A stretch of 64,000 bases of DNA. Origin: F23-D06 sp963620035. Lineage in GTDB: Bacteria > Bacteroidota > Bacteroidia > Bacteroidales > WCHB1-69. Shown here in pieces: positions 26,303 through 35,600 of the stretch (its first letter is position 1; each line of letters starts with the position of its first letter). The notes under the pieces are model-generated. The model searched no databases. It worked only from the letters and a program-made list of their open reading frames with translations, and was not told where the DNA came from. The position numbers were made by a program, and so were the translations under genes. Where the stretch lies: contig CAVEXN010000010.1 in the NCBI GenBank assembly GCA_963620035.1, positions 7,151 to 71,150 of the forward strand. Reading direction: 5' to 3'.

Positions 26303-26310
26303 CAAAAATA
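26303..26310 (-). promoter_or_regulatory. Putative -7 element for aroA, nearly leaderless
   Basis: TATTTTTG on the minus strand, 5 bases upstream of the aroA ATG. If real, transcription starts at or just before the start codon. Confidence 0.4.
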
Positions 26311-26338
26311 CAACTATTCGGGAATACGATAAAAATGC

Positions 26339-26346
26339 TACCTTTG
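26339..26346 (+). promoter_or_regulatory. Putative -7 element for argS
   Basis: TACCTTTG, about 93 bases upstream of the argS start codon and divergent from aroA. Confidence 0.55.
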
Positions 26347-26438
26347 CCGCTTGTATCAAACATCGTTTTTTCAAAACCGCTAAGCGGTCATTGTCAAAGA
26401 CATACAGTCAAAAACAGCAAAAGTTTCAAAACAAAGAC

Positions 26439-28229
26439 ATGACACTCGAAAACATCCTTGCCAAGGCTCTGCAGAACACATTGAATGAACTCTACTCCAT
26501 TGACATGGAGACAGGAACCGCCGCCATACAGCCCACCCGGAAAGAATTCGAGGGCGACTTCACCATTGTCGTCTTCCCGTTCGTGAAAGCCGCCCGGAAA
26601 GCGCCCGACAAAGTGGCGGAAGAGATCGGCGCACGACTGCAGGATGAGATAGACGTCATCAGCAGTTTCAATGTTGTAAAGGGATTCCTGAACCTCTCCG
26701 TTGCCGACAGCTACTGGACCGGATTTATGCAGGAGCACCGAAACGACGAGGCGTTCGGACACTGCAAACCCATTGACGAAGCCCCGGTGCTCATCGAATA
26801 CTCCTCGCCCAACACCAACAAGCCGCTTCATCTCGGGCACGTCCGCAACAACTTGCTCGGATACTCGGTTTCGCAGATACTGTCCGCCTGCGGGCATCCT
26901 GTGATACAAGTCAACCTTGTGAACGACAGAGGCATACACATCTGCAAGTCTATGGTGGCATGGCTCCGTTACGGCAATGGCGAAACGCCGGAGACGGCAC
27001 GCCTCAAAGGCGACCATCTTGTGGGCAAGTACTATGTATTGTTTGACAAGCATTACAAAGAAGAGCAGCAGGAGCTCCGCGAGAAAGGCATGGCAGAAGA
27101 CGTGGCCGCACAGCAAGCCCCGATAATGCTCGAAGCCCGCACCATGCTGCAGAAATGGGAGAACGGCGACGAAGAGGTAAGACGTCTTTGGAAAATGATG
27201 AACCGGTGGGTATATGAAGGCTTTGACAGCACCTACGAGAGACTCGGAATCAAATTCGACAAGACCTACTACGAATCGGAGACATACCTTCTCGGCAAGG
27301 AACTGGTGGCAGAGGGACTTGCGTCGAACGCATTCTACCGCCATCCTGACGGCTCTGTGCGTGTGGACCTTACCGGCGAGGGACTGGACGAGAAAATCCT
27401 GCTCCGCAAAGACGGCACCTCCGTGTATATGACGCAAGACCTGGGCACCGCCCGGCTCCGCTACGAGGAGTTTCATCCCCAAAAGATGATTTATGTCGTC
27501 GGCAACGAGCAGAACTACCATTTCGACGTATTGAAGCTGATACTGGCGAAAAAACTCGGCAAGGCTTTCGGAAACAGCATCCACCATCTCTCCTACGGTA
27601 TGGTTGAGTTGCCTGACGGCAAGATGAAATCCCGCGAGGGCACCGTGGTTGACGCCGACGACCTTATGGACCGCATGTACCAAGAGGCCAAGGCCGGCAC
27701 CGAAGCCTTGGGCAAGTTCAACTTCAACGAAGAGGAGGCGTCCGCCTTGTACGAGATGATCGGGCTTGGGGCATTGAAATACTTCATCCTGAAAGTGGAC
27801 CCTGCCAAGAACATGCTCTTCAACCCGGCCGAATCCATCGACTTCAACGGCAATACCGCGCCGTTCATACAATACACGCACGCTCGCATCCGCTCCCTGC
27901 TGCGCAAGGCCGAAGCGGAACACATAGACGTAGATACCGCGCTGCCGGCAGACACCGCCCTCGGCAAAGAGGAAAAGAGCATCGTGAAATGGCTGTACCA
28001 ATATCCGCAGACACTCCTTTCGGCCGCTGACAACTACAGCCCCGCCTTGGTCGCCAACTATATCTATGAACTTTCCAAACTGTTCAACCACTTCTACCAG
28101 GAAACGCCGGTCATGAAAGAGACGGACGAGAGCCTCCGCATATTCAGGCTGCAGCTCTCGCGGTTCACGGGCGACACCATCCGCAACGGCATGGCGCTGC
28201 TCGGCATCGACGTGCCGGAAAAGATGTAA
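26439..28229 (+). CDS. argS: Arginyl-tRNA synthetase
   Basis: Charges tRNA-Arg with arginine. From the ATG at 26439 the product has 596 residues and begins MTLENILAKALQNTLNELYS, the usual class-specific N-terminal tRNA D-loop-binding domain; the in-frame ATG at 26391 would add 16 residues rich in Lys and Gln and is less likely. The class I signature HLGH is at 131-134 in SSPNTNKPLHLGHVRNN, and the KMSKS-like loop is DGKMKSREGT near residue 396. The C-terminal anticodon domain follows, ending in GMALLGIDVPEKM. All expected domains are present. The MATE gene starts 15 bases later. Confidence 0.97.
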   Translation: MTLENILAKALQNTLNELYSIDMETGTAAIQPTRKEFEGDFTIVVFPFVKAARKAPDKVAEEIGARLQDEIDVISSFNVVKGFLNLSVADSYWTGFMQEHRNDEAFGHCKPIDEAPVLIEYSSPNTNKPLHLGHVRNNLLGYSVSQILSACGHPVIQVNLVNDRGIHICKSMVAWLRYGNGETPETARLKGDHLVGKYYVLFDKHYKEEQQELREKGMAEDVAAQQAPIMLEARTMLQKWENGDEEVRRLWKMMNRWVYEGFDSTYERLGIKFDKTYYESETYLLGKELVAEGLASNAFYRHPDGSVRVDLTGEGLDEKILLRKDGTSVYMTQDLGTARLRYEEFHPQKMIYVVGNEQNYHFDVLKLILAKKLGKAFGNSIHHLSYGMVELPDGKMKSREGTVVDADDLMDRMYQEAKAGTEALGKFNFNEEEASALYEMIGLGALKYFILKVDPAKNMLFNPAESIDFNGNTAPFIQYTHARIRSLLRKAEAEHIDVDTALPADTALGKEEKSIVKWLYQYPQTLLSAADNYSPALVANYIYELSKLFNHFYQETPVMKETDESLRIFRLQLSRFTGDTIRNGMALLGIDVPEKM

Positions 28230-28244
28230 CGAAAAAGCGTATCC

Positions 28245-29558
28245 GTGCACAAACAGATCCTCCGGCTGGCCATTCCAAGCATCATCACCAACATCACCGT
28301 CCCGCTGCTGGGGATGGTTGACGTGGCCATTGTCGGGCACATCGGCAACGCCGACCATATCGCGGCCATCGCTTTGGCAACAATGGTATTCAATCTCATC
28401 TATTGGAATTTCGGATTCCTGCGTATGGGCACAGGAGGGCTCACCGCACAGGCCTGCGGCGCCGGCGACCGCGAAGCGTGTTCCGCCATACTGACACGGG
28501 GCATGGCCATGGCACTTGGCATTGCAGCGGTGTTGTTGTTGCTGCAAGGTCCCATCGCCTTCTTCTGCAAAAAAATGATTGACAGCAGTAGTGAGACCAT
28601 CGCCCTGATGCTCTCTTATTTCTACATCCGCATTTGGGCCGCACCCGCCACTCTGGGGCTCTATGTGCTCAAAGGATGGTTCATCGGCATGCAGAACGCC
28701 CGGAGCCCTATGGTCATCGCCATCGTCCTGAACATCGTGAACATCCTGTTCAGCCTGCTCTTTGTCATCGTCTTCCATTTAGGCATCGAAGGCGTGGCGT
28801 GGGGCACCGTCATCGCACAATACAGCGGTCTTGCCCTCGCCGTGATTCTGTGGTTCTACCGCTACGGCGAACTCCGGCACTGCTTCCATATCAAGAAAAG
28901 CCTCAAAATCAGAGAGATGGTGCGCTTCTTCAAAATCAACACCGACCTGTTCCTGCGCTCTCTCTGCCTGATAGCCGTCTTCACGTTCATCCCATACATC
29001 TCCGCCAAGATGGGCAACACCATACTGGCCGCCAACACCTTGCTTATGCAACTGTTCACGTTGCAGTCGTACATCCTCGACGGCTTCGCCTACGCCGGCG
29101 AGGCTCTGACGGGCAACTGCATCGGCGCCCGTGCAACGCAAAGCCTGCGCCGCATTGTCAGACAACTGCTCCTTTGGGGATTCATCTTCGCCGCCGCATT
29201 CACCCTGCTCTATGCCTTCTTCGGCAACGGCATCTTCCGCATCCTAACCAACGACCCCATCGTCATCGGAGCGGCCATGGACTATCTGATATGGGCACTG
29301 CTGGTGCCCATGTGCGGATTCGCAGCCTTCATCTTCGACGGCGTTTATGTGGGCACCACCGCATCCAAAGAGATGCGCAACATCATGTTCGTCGCCACCG
29401 CCGCTTTCTTCTTCCTCTATTGTATGCTCATCAACACAATCGGAAACAACGCCATCTGGTTCGCCTTCATCATCTTCTTGCTCATACGCAGCCTGCTGAT
29501 GCTTTTCATGAACGGCAAAGTCATTGACACGGCTCTCGAAAAAACATTCGGAATATAG
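28245..29558 (+). CDS. MATE-family multidrug/Na+ (DinF-like) transporter
   Basis: A 437-residue inner-membrane antiporter with about twelve hydrophobic segments in two related halves. The opening ILRLAIPSIITNITVPLLGM followed by VDVAIVGHIGNADHIAAIAL is the MATE/DinF N-terminus, and FGFLRMGTGGLTAQACGAGD is the conserved loop after helix 2. The start codon is GTG (28245), 15 bases after the argS stop, so it is probably cotranscribed with argS. The substrate is unknown; DinF-type members export cationic drugs or oxidised metabolites. Confidence 0.88.
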   Translation: MHKQILRLAIPSIITNITVPLLGMVDVAIVGHIGNADHIAAIALATMVFNLIYWNFGFLRMGTGGLTAQACGAGDREACSAILTRGMAMALGIAAVLLLLQGPIAFFCKKMIDSSSETIALMLSYFYIRIWAAPATLGLYVLKGWFIGMQNARSPMVIAIVLNIVNILFSLLFVIVFHLGIEGVAWGTVIAQYSGLALAVILWFYRYGELRHCFHIKKSLKIREMVRFFKINTDLFLRSLCLIAVFTFIPYISAKMGNTILAANTLLMQLFTLQSYILDGFAYAGEALTGNCIGARATQSLRRIVRQLLLWGFIFAAAFTLLYAFFGNGIFRILTNDPIVIGAAMDYLIWALLVPMCGFAAFIFDGVYVGTTASKEMRNIMFVATAAFFFLYCMLINTIGNNAIWFAFIIFLLIRSLLMLFMNGKVIDTALEKTFGI

Positions 29559-29610
29559 CGACATCCTGTTTCCATAAAAAATGAATCATCCATAACACTT
29601 ACCGCCCGCT

Positions 29611-30405
29611 ATGCGATTAGACAAATATCTTTTAGAACACCACCTCTTCACCTCACGCGAAAAGGCGCAGACCGCCATCAAGCACCGCACCGTCAAGGTA
29701 AACGGGATCGTGGCTGACAAGGCATCCCTGAACATCACCGATGAAATGGAAGTGGAAGTCATCGACATCTTCAACCGCTTTGTCAGCATGGGCGGTCTGA
29801 AACTCGAAAAGGCCATCCGCGACTTCTGTCTCGACTTTTCCGGGAAAACCGTGCTCGACATCGGCTCCTCTACCGGCGGTTTCACCGACTGCGCCCTTCA
29901 ATACGGCGCAACGCATGTGGTGGCCGTGGATGTCGGCAGCAGCCAGCTTGTACCCAGCCTCCGAACAAACCCACACGTCACCTCCATCGAGAACAAAGAC
30001 TTCCGGCTGCTCACCCCCGGAGAGACTGGCATCGGACTTTTCGACTTCATCGTGTCAGACGTGTCGTTCATCTCCCTCACCCTGATACTGCCCCATTGCA
30101 TCCCGTTTCTGAAACCCGACGGCAAAGCGGTGCTGCTCATCAAACCGCAGTTTGAAGCCGGCCCATCATTTCTGAACCGCCGCGGCATCGTCACCGACCC
30201 TAAAGGCTACAAAATCGCAATCCAGAAAGTGGTGAACGAAGCCCTGAACCAACACCTTTTTCTCCAAAACCTTGAAGTGTCCACCCTGTTTGAACAACAC
30301 AAGAACGTTGAATTTCTCGCCTTATTCTCCCTTGAAGAATCTTCATATCAACTGAATATCAATGATATATGTGAAAAAGTTAAAAATATGAAAAAAACGC
30401 TCTGA
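29611..30405 (+). CDS. tlyA: TlyA-family rRNA 2'-O-methyltransferase (hemolysin A family)
   Basis: Modifies rRNA ribose (16S and 23S cytidines in characterised members). The 264-residue product has an S4 RNA-binding domain at residues 1-60 (MRLDKYLLEHHLFTSREKAQ) and an FtsJ/RrmJ-type methyltransferase domain from about 80. The SAM-binding motif is VLDIGSSTGGFTDCAL and the next acidic loop is VAVDVGSSQL. The catalytic tetrad can be followed in IVSDVSFISLTL (Asp) and LLIKPQFEAG (Lys). It lies 52 bases after the MATE gene on the same strand. Length and domain order are standard. Confidence 0.92.
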   Translation: MRLDKYLLEHHLFTSREKAQTAIKHRTVKVNGIVADKASLNITDEMEVEVIDIFNRFVSMGGLKLEKAIRDFCLDFSGKTVLDIGSSTGGFTDCALQYGATHVVAVDVGSSQLVPSLRTNPHVTSIENKDFRLLTPGETGIGLFDFIVSDVSFISLTLILPHCIPFLKPDGKAVLLIKPQFEAGPSFLNRRGIVTDPKGYKIAIQKVVNEALNQHLFLQNLEVSTLFEQHKNVEFLALFSLEESSYQLNINDICEKVKNMKKTL

Positions 30406-30431
30406 AAAAAGGCGGCTTTTGTCTGAAATCG

Positions 30432-30439
30432 TATTTTTG
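30432..30439 (+). promoter_or_regulatory. Putative -7 element for the efflux operon
   Basis: TATTTTTG, 26 bases upstream of the tetR start codon and partly inside the operator-like palindrome at 30434-30466. Confidence 0.55.
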
Positions 30440-30466
30440 CACCCGAAAACGAAAACGGTGCAAAAA
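30434..30466. promoter_or_regulatory. Operator-like inverted repeat over the tetR promoter and start codon
   Basis: Perfect 10-base arms TTTTTGCACC (30434-30443) and GGTGCAAAAA (30457-30466) with a 13-base A-rich spacer. The left arm overlaps the -7 element and the right arm ends at the A of the tetR start codon. Position and symmetry suit autorepression by the TetR product, with arm centres about two helical turns apart. In RNA it could instead fold and mask the start codon. Confidence 0.6.
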
Positions 30467-31107
30467 TGAAGGACGTACATACAAACGGGTTCAGGCAAGA
30501 GATTGTAGATGCCGCCATTATCATGTTCCGGAGATTTGGCTATGAGAAGACCACTATGGAAGACATTGCGCACAAGGCGCACAAGGCGAAGCGGTCTCTC
30601 TACAATCATTTCAAGAACAAAGAAGAACTATTCGGGGCTGCCTTGAAAGAAGAATTGATGGGCATCCATGATATTCTTTCTCCACTATTCGAGGACGACT
30701 CGCAAGACATTCTCGAAAGGTTCAACGCATACCTGCTGAAGCGGGCGCAATTGCTCTCCGGTGCGATTCTCTGGCAGCAAGTACTGAAAGGCGAAGTTGC
30801 AGAGCAGGACCGCGGGCGTTCAGCAGCGATTGTTTCCGCTATCGCTGCATTTGACCGTTGGGAACACGACTTGTTAGTCAGCGTCTGGAATTGCTGCCCC
30901 CATCCGGACAATACAACGATTGCCCGTGAAGAAGCCGTAGCCTTTGCCGACATGACACAGATGGCCCTGAAAGGACTCAATTACCTTTTTTTTGCAGAGA
31001 ACAAATACGAGCATTACAAGGATTCGTACGCATTCCTCATCAACCTGCTTATCCAAAGCGTACAGCAAAATTGCATCAACAACAATTCTACAAAACAATG
31101 CCAATGA
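30466..31107 (+). CDS. TetR/AcrR-family transcriptional regulator of the efflux operon
   Basis: A 213-residue DNA-binding repressor. The N-terminal helix-turn-helix (about residues 9-52) reads IVDAAIIMFRRFGYEKTTME then DIAHKAHKAKRSLYNHFKNK, the standard TetR signature. The C-terminal ligand-binding half (60-205) is variable as expected; it includes WQQVLKGEVAEQDRG and a helical tail. It is the first gene of a five-gene run encoding an RND efflux pump; its last four bases overlap the start of the next gene. The palindrome at 30434-30466 is the likely self-operator, so the pump is probably induced by a ligand of this protein. Confidence 0.92.
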   Translation: MKDVHTNGFRQEIVDAAIIMFRRFGYEKTTMEDIAHKAHKAKRSLYNHFKNKEELFGAALKEELMGIHDILSPLFEDDSQDILERFNAYLLKRAQLLSGAILWQQVLKGEVAEQDRGRSAAIVSAIAAFDRWEHDLLVSVWNCCPHPDNTTIAREEAVAFADMTQMALKGLNYLFFAENKYEHYKDSYAFLINLLIQSVQQNCINNNSTKQCQ

Positions 31108-31634
31108 CAATGAAAATCAAAAGACTCTTCTTCTTTCTATGTTCTGTCTGCCTGCTTACATCCTGCAACAAAGGAATCAAGTCAATTGCCGGCGACTACA
31201 GTTACAAGATTTCGGGAGAGGTTCGGTTAGTCAACCCAAGGCTGCTCGACAGCACGCGTTACGACACCACCTATCAGATAGTGACGCAGCGCGGACAGAT
31301 GGACGTGTACATCGACAAGCGGCAGAAAGATTCGAGGCTCATCGTGACGCTCAACGAGAGCGGCGGCGGCATTCACACGTTGTATGCCACTGTATCAGGC
31401 GATTCTGTCCTTTTTGACCCTGCCATTCTCTCTATGTCCATACATTTGCTTTCCACCAGCAATTCCGGTTCGTCAAACACCCTCTCCGCAGTCTATCAGG
31501 TAGCCGTGGAAGGCAGCGGCAGGGCCAACGACGACATGCTGCTGATACAACAGTCGTGGGACGGGCAGCGAACCAGTGACAGCACCGCCACCTTGTATGC
31601 TCCCAAAATGACTTTCATAGCTGAGAAGAACTGA
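31104..31634 (+). CDS. Small lipoprotein in the RND efflux operon, unknown function
   Basis: A 176-residue lipoprotein. The ATG at 31104 overlaps the tetR stop in the form ATGA, which fits translational coupling; a second ATG at 31110 is also possible. The signal MTMKIKRLFFFLCSVCLLTS leads to a lipidated cysteine at residue 21. The mature part looks all-beta, with GDYSYKISGEVRLVN, GGGIHTLYATVSGDSVLFDP and a C-terminal TATLYAPKMTFIAEK strand. I do not recognise the family. It is placed between the repressor and the membrane-fusion gene (1-base gap), so it may be a periplasmic accessory of the pump or a sensor of its substrate in the envelope. Confidence 0.7.
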   Translation: MTMKIKRLFFFLCSVCLLTSCNKGIKSIAGDYSYKISGEVRLVNPRLLDSTRYDTTYQIVTQRGQMDVYIDKRQKDSRLIVTLNESGGGIHTLYATVSGDSVLFDPAILSMSIHLLSTSNSGSSNTLSAVYQVAVEGSGRANDDMLLIQQSWDGQRTSDSTATLYAPKMTFIAEKN

Positions 31635-31635
31635 T

Positions 31636-32667
31636 ATGATTACCAGAAAAACCCTTTTCATAACCGCTGCCTTTCTTGTTTTTGGCGGTTCCGCATGCCG
31701 GCAGAATGTTGAGTTGCCGGAAAAAGAGCCCATAAAGGTTTCTGTTGCCGTCATCGATTCCGTTGCCGGCGGCATGACCCGCACCTACGTAGGCGAAGTG
31801 CAAGAAGACGTGTCGGTGTCGCTCAGTTTCCCTACCGGCGGGAAAATCACCTCGGTGTTTGTCAAAGACGGCGACCGCGTCACGACCGGCCAGTTGCTGG
31901 CCACCATTGACAACAGCAATGCGCAGAATGCCTACAAGAGTGCCGCCGCCACCTTGAAGCAGGCGGAAGACGGATACAAACGGCTCAAGCAAGTGTACGA
32001 ACAGGGAAGCCTGCCCGAAGTGAAATGGGTGGAGATGCTGACAGACCTTGAGAAAGCGCGTTCCATGGAACAGCTGGCGAAAAAGCAGGTTGAAGAGTGC
32101 AGTATGCATGCACCCGTTTCCGGCATTGTCAACAAGTGCAACCTGCACGCCGGAGCGCGGCTGCTGCCTGGCGAGCCCGCCATGACCATTCTGGACATGA
32201 AAAGCGTTTCGGTAGTGTTCTCGGTACCTGAAAGCGACATTGCCTCCATAGCCATCGGAAGCCAAGCCCTGCTGACCGTTCCGGCACTGAAAGACAAGGC
32301 CATACCCTGCACCGTCTCCGACAAGGGCATTGTATCCAACCGCATATCACACAGTTACCAAGTCAAAATCAAGCTTGCCAATGCCGACGGAAGCCTAATG
32401 CCCGGCATGGTCTGCAAAGTGTCGCTCGCGAGCGACCGCAGCGAAAGCATTGTAGTGCCGGCAAGGGCCGTCCAGACGCGTCCCGACGGAATCAGCGTCT
32501 GGATTGTACGCAACGGGCATGCAGAAATCCGCTACATCCAGTCGGCGGGCTTCACTGCGGGCGGAGTAGCTGTTGCCGGCGGCCTCACCTCCGGCGACAG
32601 CGTCATCACATCCGGATACCAGAAACTCTTTACCAACGCTCCTGTATCAGTCTCCTCGTCACGATAG
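31636..32667 (+). CDS. RND efflux periplasmic adaptor (membrane fusion protein), lipidated
   Basis: Links the inner-membrane pump to the outer-membrane channel. The 343-residue product has a lipoprotein signal with box FGGSAC (cysteine at 21). A biotinyl-lipoyl-like half follows (VGEVQEDVSVSLSFPTGGKI near 50-70), then a coiled hairpin (about 95-150, KQAEDGYKRLKQVYEQGSLP). The second lipoyl half contains ECSMHAPVSGIVNKCNLHAG. Beta-barrel and membrane-proximal domains complete it (MPGMVCKVSLASDRSESIVV, then GGLTSGDSVITSGYQKL). The AcrA family layout is complete. The RND gene begins 16 bases downstream. Confidence 0.92.
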   Translation: MITRKTLFITAAFLVFGGSACRQNVELPEKEPIKVSVAVIDSVAGGMTRTYVGEVQEDVSVSLSFPTGGKITSVFVKDGDRVTTGQLLATIDNSNAQNAYKSAAATLKQAEDGYKRLKQVYEQGSLPEVKWVEMLTDLEKARSMEQLAKKQVEECSMHAPVSGIVNKCNLHAGARLLPGEPAMTILDMKSVSVVFSVPESDIASIAIGSQALLTVPALKDKAIPCTVSDKGIVSNRISHSYQVKIKLANADGSLMPGMVCKVSLASDRSESIVVPARAVQTRPDGISVWIVRNGHAEIRYIQSAGFTAGGVAVAGGLTSGDSVITSGYQKLFTNAPVSVSSSR

Positions 32668-32682
32668 CAACCAGCCACAGAC

Positions 32683-35600
32683 ATGTCTTCGAACAAGAAA
32701 AAGTCAAATCACATACAGAGTGCGATGCGTCACCACAGCATCATCTTCCTCATTGTGGGAGTGCTGGTGGTTTTCGGGTTTTCCTCGCTTCCGAAACTCA
32801 ACAAAGACGAATTTCCGCAGTTCACCATACGGCAAGGCATTGTTGCGGCCGTCTATCCCGGTGCCTCCGCACAAGAGATTGAAGAACAGGTGACCAAACC
32901 TTTGGAGAACTTCCTCTTCACCTATCCCGAGGTTGACAAAGAGAAAACCTACTCCGTGACGGAGAACGGCATCGTATATGTTTATGTCGAACTCCGGCTT
33001 TCGGTCAAGGACAAAGACGTGGCCTGGTCGAAGATACGGCATGGACTTCAGCTTTTCAAGAAGACCTCGCTGCCGGCGGGGGTGCTGGAAACCGTTGTCG
33101 TAGATGACTTCGGGAACACCGCCTCCATGCTGCTCGCGATAGAGGCTCAAGACCGCACCCCGCGCGAACTGGAGAAATACGCCGAGAAACTGTGCGACAA
33201 TCTGCGGACCATCCCCTCGATGGGCAACCTCAAGATCTCGGGAAAGCAGAACGAAGAAATCGCACTGGTCATTGACCAGGACAAACTTGCCGCCTACGGC
33301 ATCAGCCAGCGTGCCCTGCTGATTGAACTCTCCACGCAAGGATTCCGTACGGTAAGCGGAAGCATTGACGACGGTGCGGAAAAGTCGATGGTCCACCTCA
33401 GCATCCCGTACCAGTCGGAATACGAACTCGGCGAGCAAATCATCTATGCCGACCCTTCGGGGCAGGTGGTGCATCTGCGCGACATTGCCCGGATAGAGCG
33501 GCGTTATGCTGCACCCAAGAATTTCATCCAACACAACGGCGCACCTGCCGTGCTGGTATCCATTGAGATGACCCCGGGCAACAACATCGTCGCTTTTGGC
33601 GAGGAGGTAAACCGGATGATTGAGAAAACGGGCACACAGATTCCGCCTGACATCCACATCCACAAAATCACAAACCAACCCAAAGTTGTCCAGGACTCCG
33701 TCATGTCATTCCTGCGTGACCTTATCATATCCATCATCGTGGTCATTGCCGTGATGCTGACGCTGTTCCCGCTGCGCACGGCTGTCGTGTCGGGCACGAG
33801 TCTGCCCGTGTGCACCGCTGTCACCTTAGGGCTGATGTACCTGTTCGGCATCGAACTGAACACCGTCACGCTGGCGGCGCTCATTGTAGTGTTGGGGCTC
33901 ATCGTTGATGATTCCATCATCGTCATCGACGGCTACGTGGACCTGCTGCACGAGGGCCACTCCCGTTGGTACTCGGCGGTGAACAGCACGCGCCAGTTGT
34001 TCGTCCCCATGTCGCTCGCCACGCTGGCCATCTCCGGTATGTTCTTCCCCTTGACACGCATCATCACCGGACCCGTCGGCGATTTCGTCCAGCTTTTCCC
34101 GTGGACCATCGCCTTTGCCCTCGTGAGTTCCATCTTCTATGCCATCTATGTCATCCCCTACCTCTCTGCCCGTTTCATCAAAAACAACAGGCCTGAGGAC
34201 CTCAACCGTGTTGAGCGTATGCAGAACCGCTTTTTTGCCCGACTGCAGGATTTCTACAACAAGACCTTAGTGAAATGTTTCCGTCATCCCGGCCGGGTCG
34301 TCGGCATCACCGTAGGGGCGGTAGCCATAGGCTTGCTGCTACTGACGCGGCTCAACATCGTAATGTTCCCCAAGGCCGACCGCAACTGTTTTGTCGTAGA
34401 AATCCATCTTGCCGAGGGCAGCAACCTGAACCAAACCAAAGACATAGCCGACAGCCTTGAGCACCTCTTGCGCCAAGACGACAGAGTGGTCTCCATAACC
34501 TCATTTATCGGCACCTCCTCACCCCGGTTCCATGCCACCTACGCCCCGCAAATGGCACACGACAACTATGCGCAGTTCATTGTCAACACCGTAAATGAAA
34601 AAGCCACCCTTAAACTGCTGAAAGAATACGGGCCTAAATATGAGAACTTTTTTCCGGATGCCTATCTCCGATTCAAGCAAATTGACTATCAAGCCGTGAA
34701 CAACCCCATTGAGGTACGCTTTTCCGGAGATGACCTCAACGCCCTCAAGTCGTGCGCCGACACGCTGAAAGCCTATATGAACACCCTGCCGACCGTCACT
34801 TGGGTCCATTCTGACGCCGACGAGACATGCCACAACATCAAAGTGGAACTGAAGAACGACGAGGCCACTCGTTTAGGGGTCACGCAAGGCTCGCTGTCCA
34901 TCTATCTCTCTTCCGTATTAGGCGGACAGCAGATGACCGCCATTTGGGAAGACGACTACAAAATCCCCGTCACCGTCTATTCCCTCGAGGAAAAAGACAG
35001 TTCGCAATACGAACGCCTGAAGAACTTGCAGATACCGACCTCCATCCCGGGCGTATGGGTTCCGCTTCGTCAGATTGCCGATGTGGGTCCCGAGTGGAAA
35101 GATGCTGTCATCTGCCACCGCAACAGTATCCGTACCGTCACAGTAGGCGCCGACTTGCGTTTCGGCTGCAGCCATCCCGAGACGATGAAGAAAATCGAAA
35201 AATACATCGACAAAGAGATGAAACCCACCCTCCCGGAGGGCATTGAAATCTCCTATGGCGGCATGTCGAGCGCCAACAAGACCATCATGCCCGAGATCAT
35301 ACTGAGTGTGTTGGCGGCGCTATTGGTACTCTTCGTTTTCCTCCTCTACCACTTCACCAACATCCGGCTGGTGCTGCTCACCATATCCGCCAGCGCCATC
35401 GCCATTTTCGGGGCATGTTTAGGACTGACCGTCTTCGGGCTCGACTTCAGCATAACGGCCACGTTAGGGTTAGTGAGCCTGATCGGCATCATCGTGCGCA
35501 ACGGCATCATCATGTACGAGTATGCGGAGAGTTTGCGGCTCGAGCATCACCTCTCCGCCAAGGAAGCCGGCTTTGAGGCGGGGCAGCGACGTATGCGCCC

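Noticed and set aside
26394..28778. 794-codon open frame on the minus strand
   Set aside because: It lies antisense to argS and the MATE gene, whose products have clear family motifs. The translated protein is rich in His, Val and Gly in shadow-like runs, with no domain, signal peptide or promoter.
28634..29527. 297-codon plus-strand frame inside the MATE gene
   Set aside because: Out-of-frame shadow, Arg/His-rich and with no recognisable motif.
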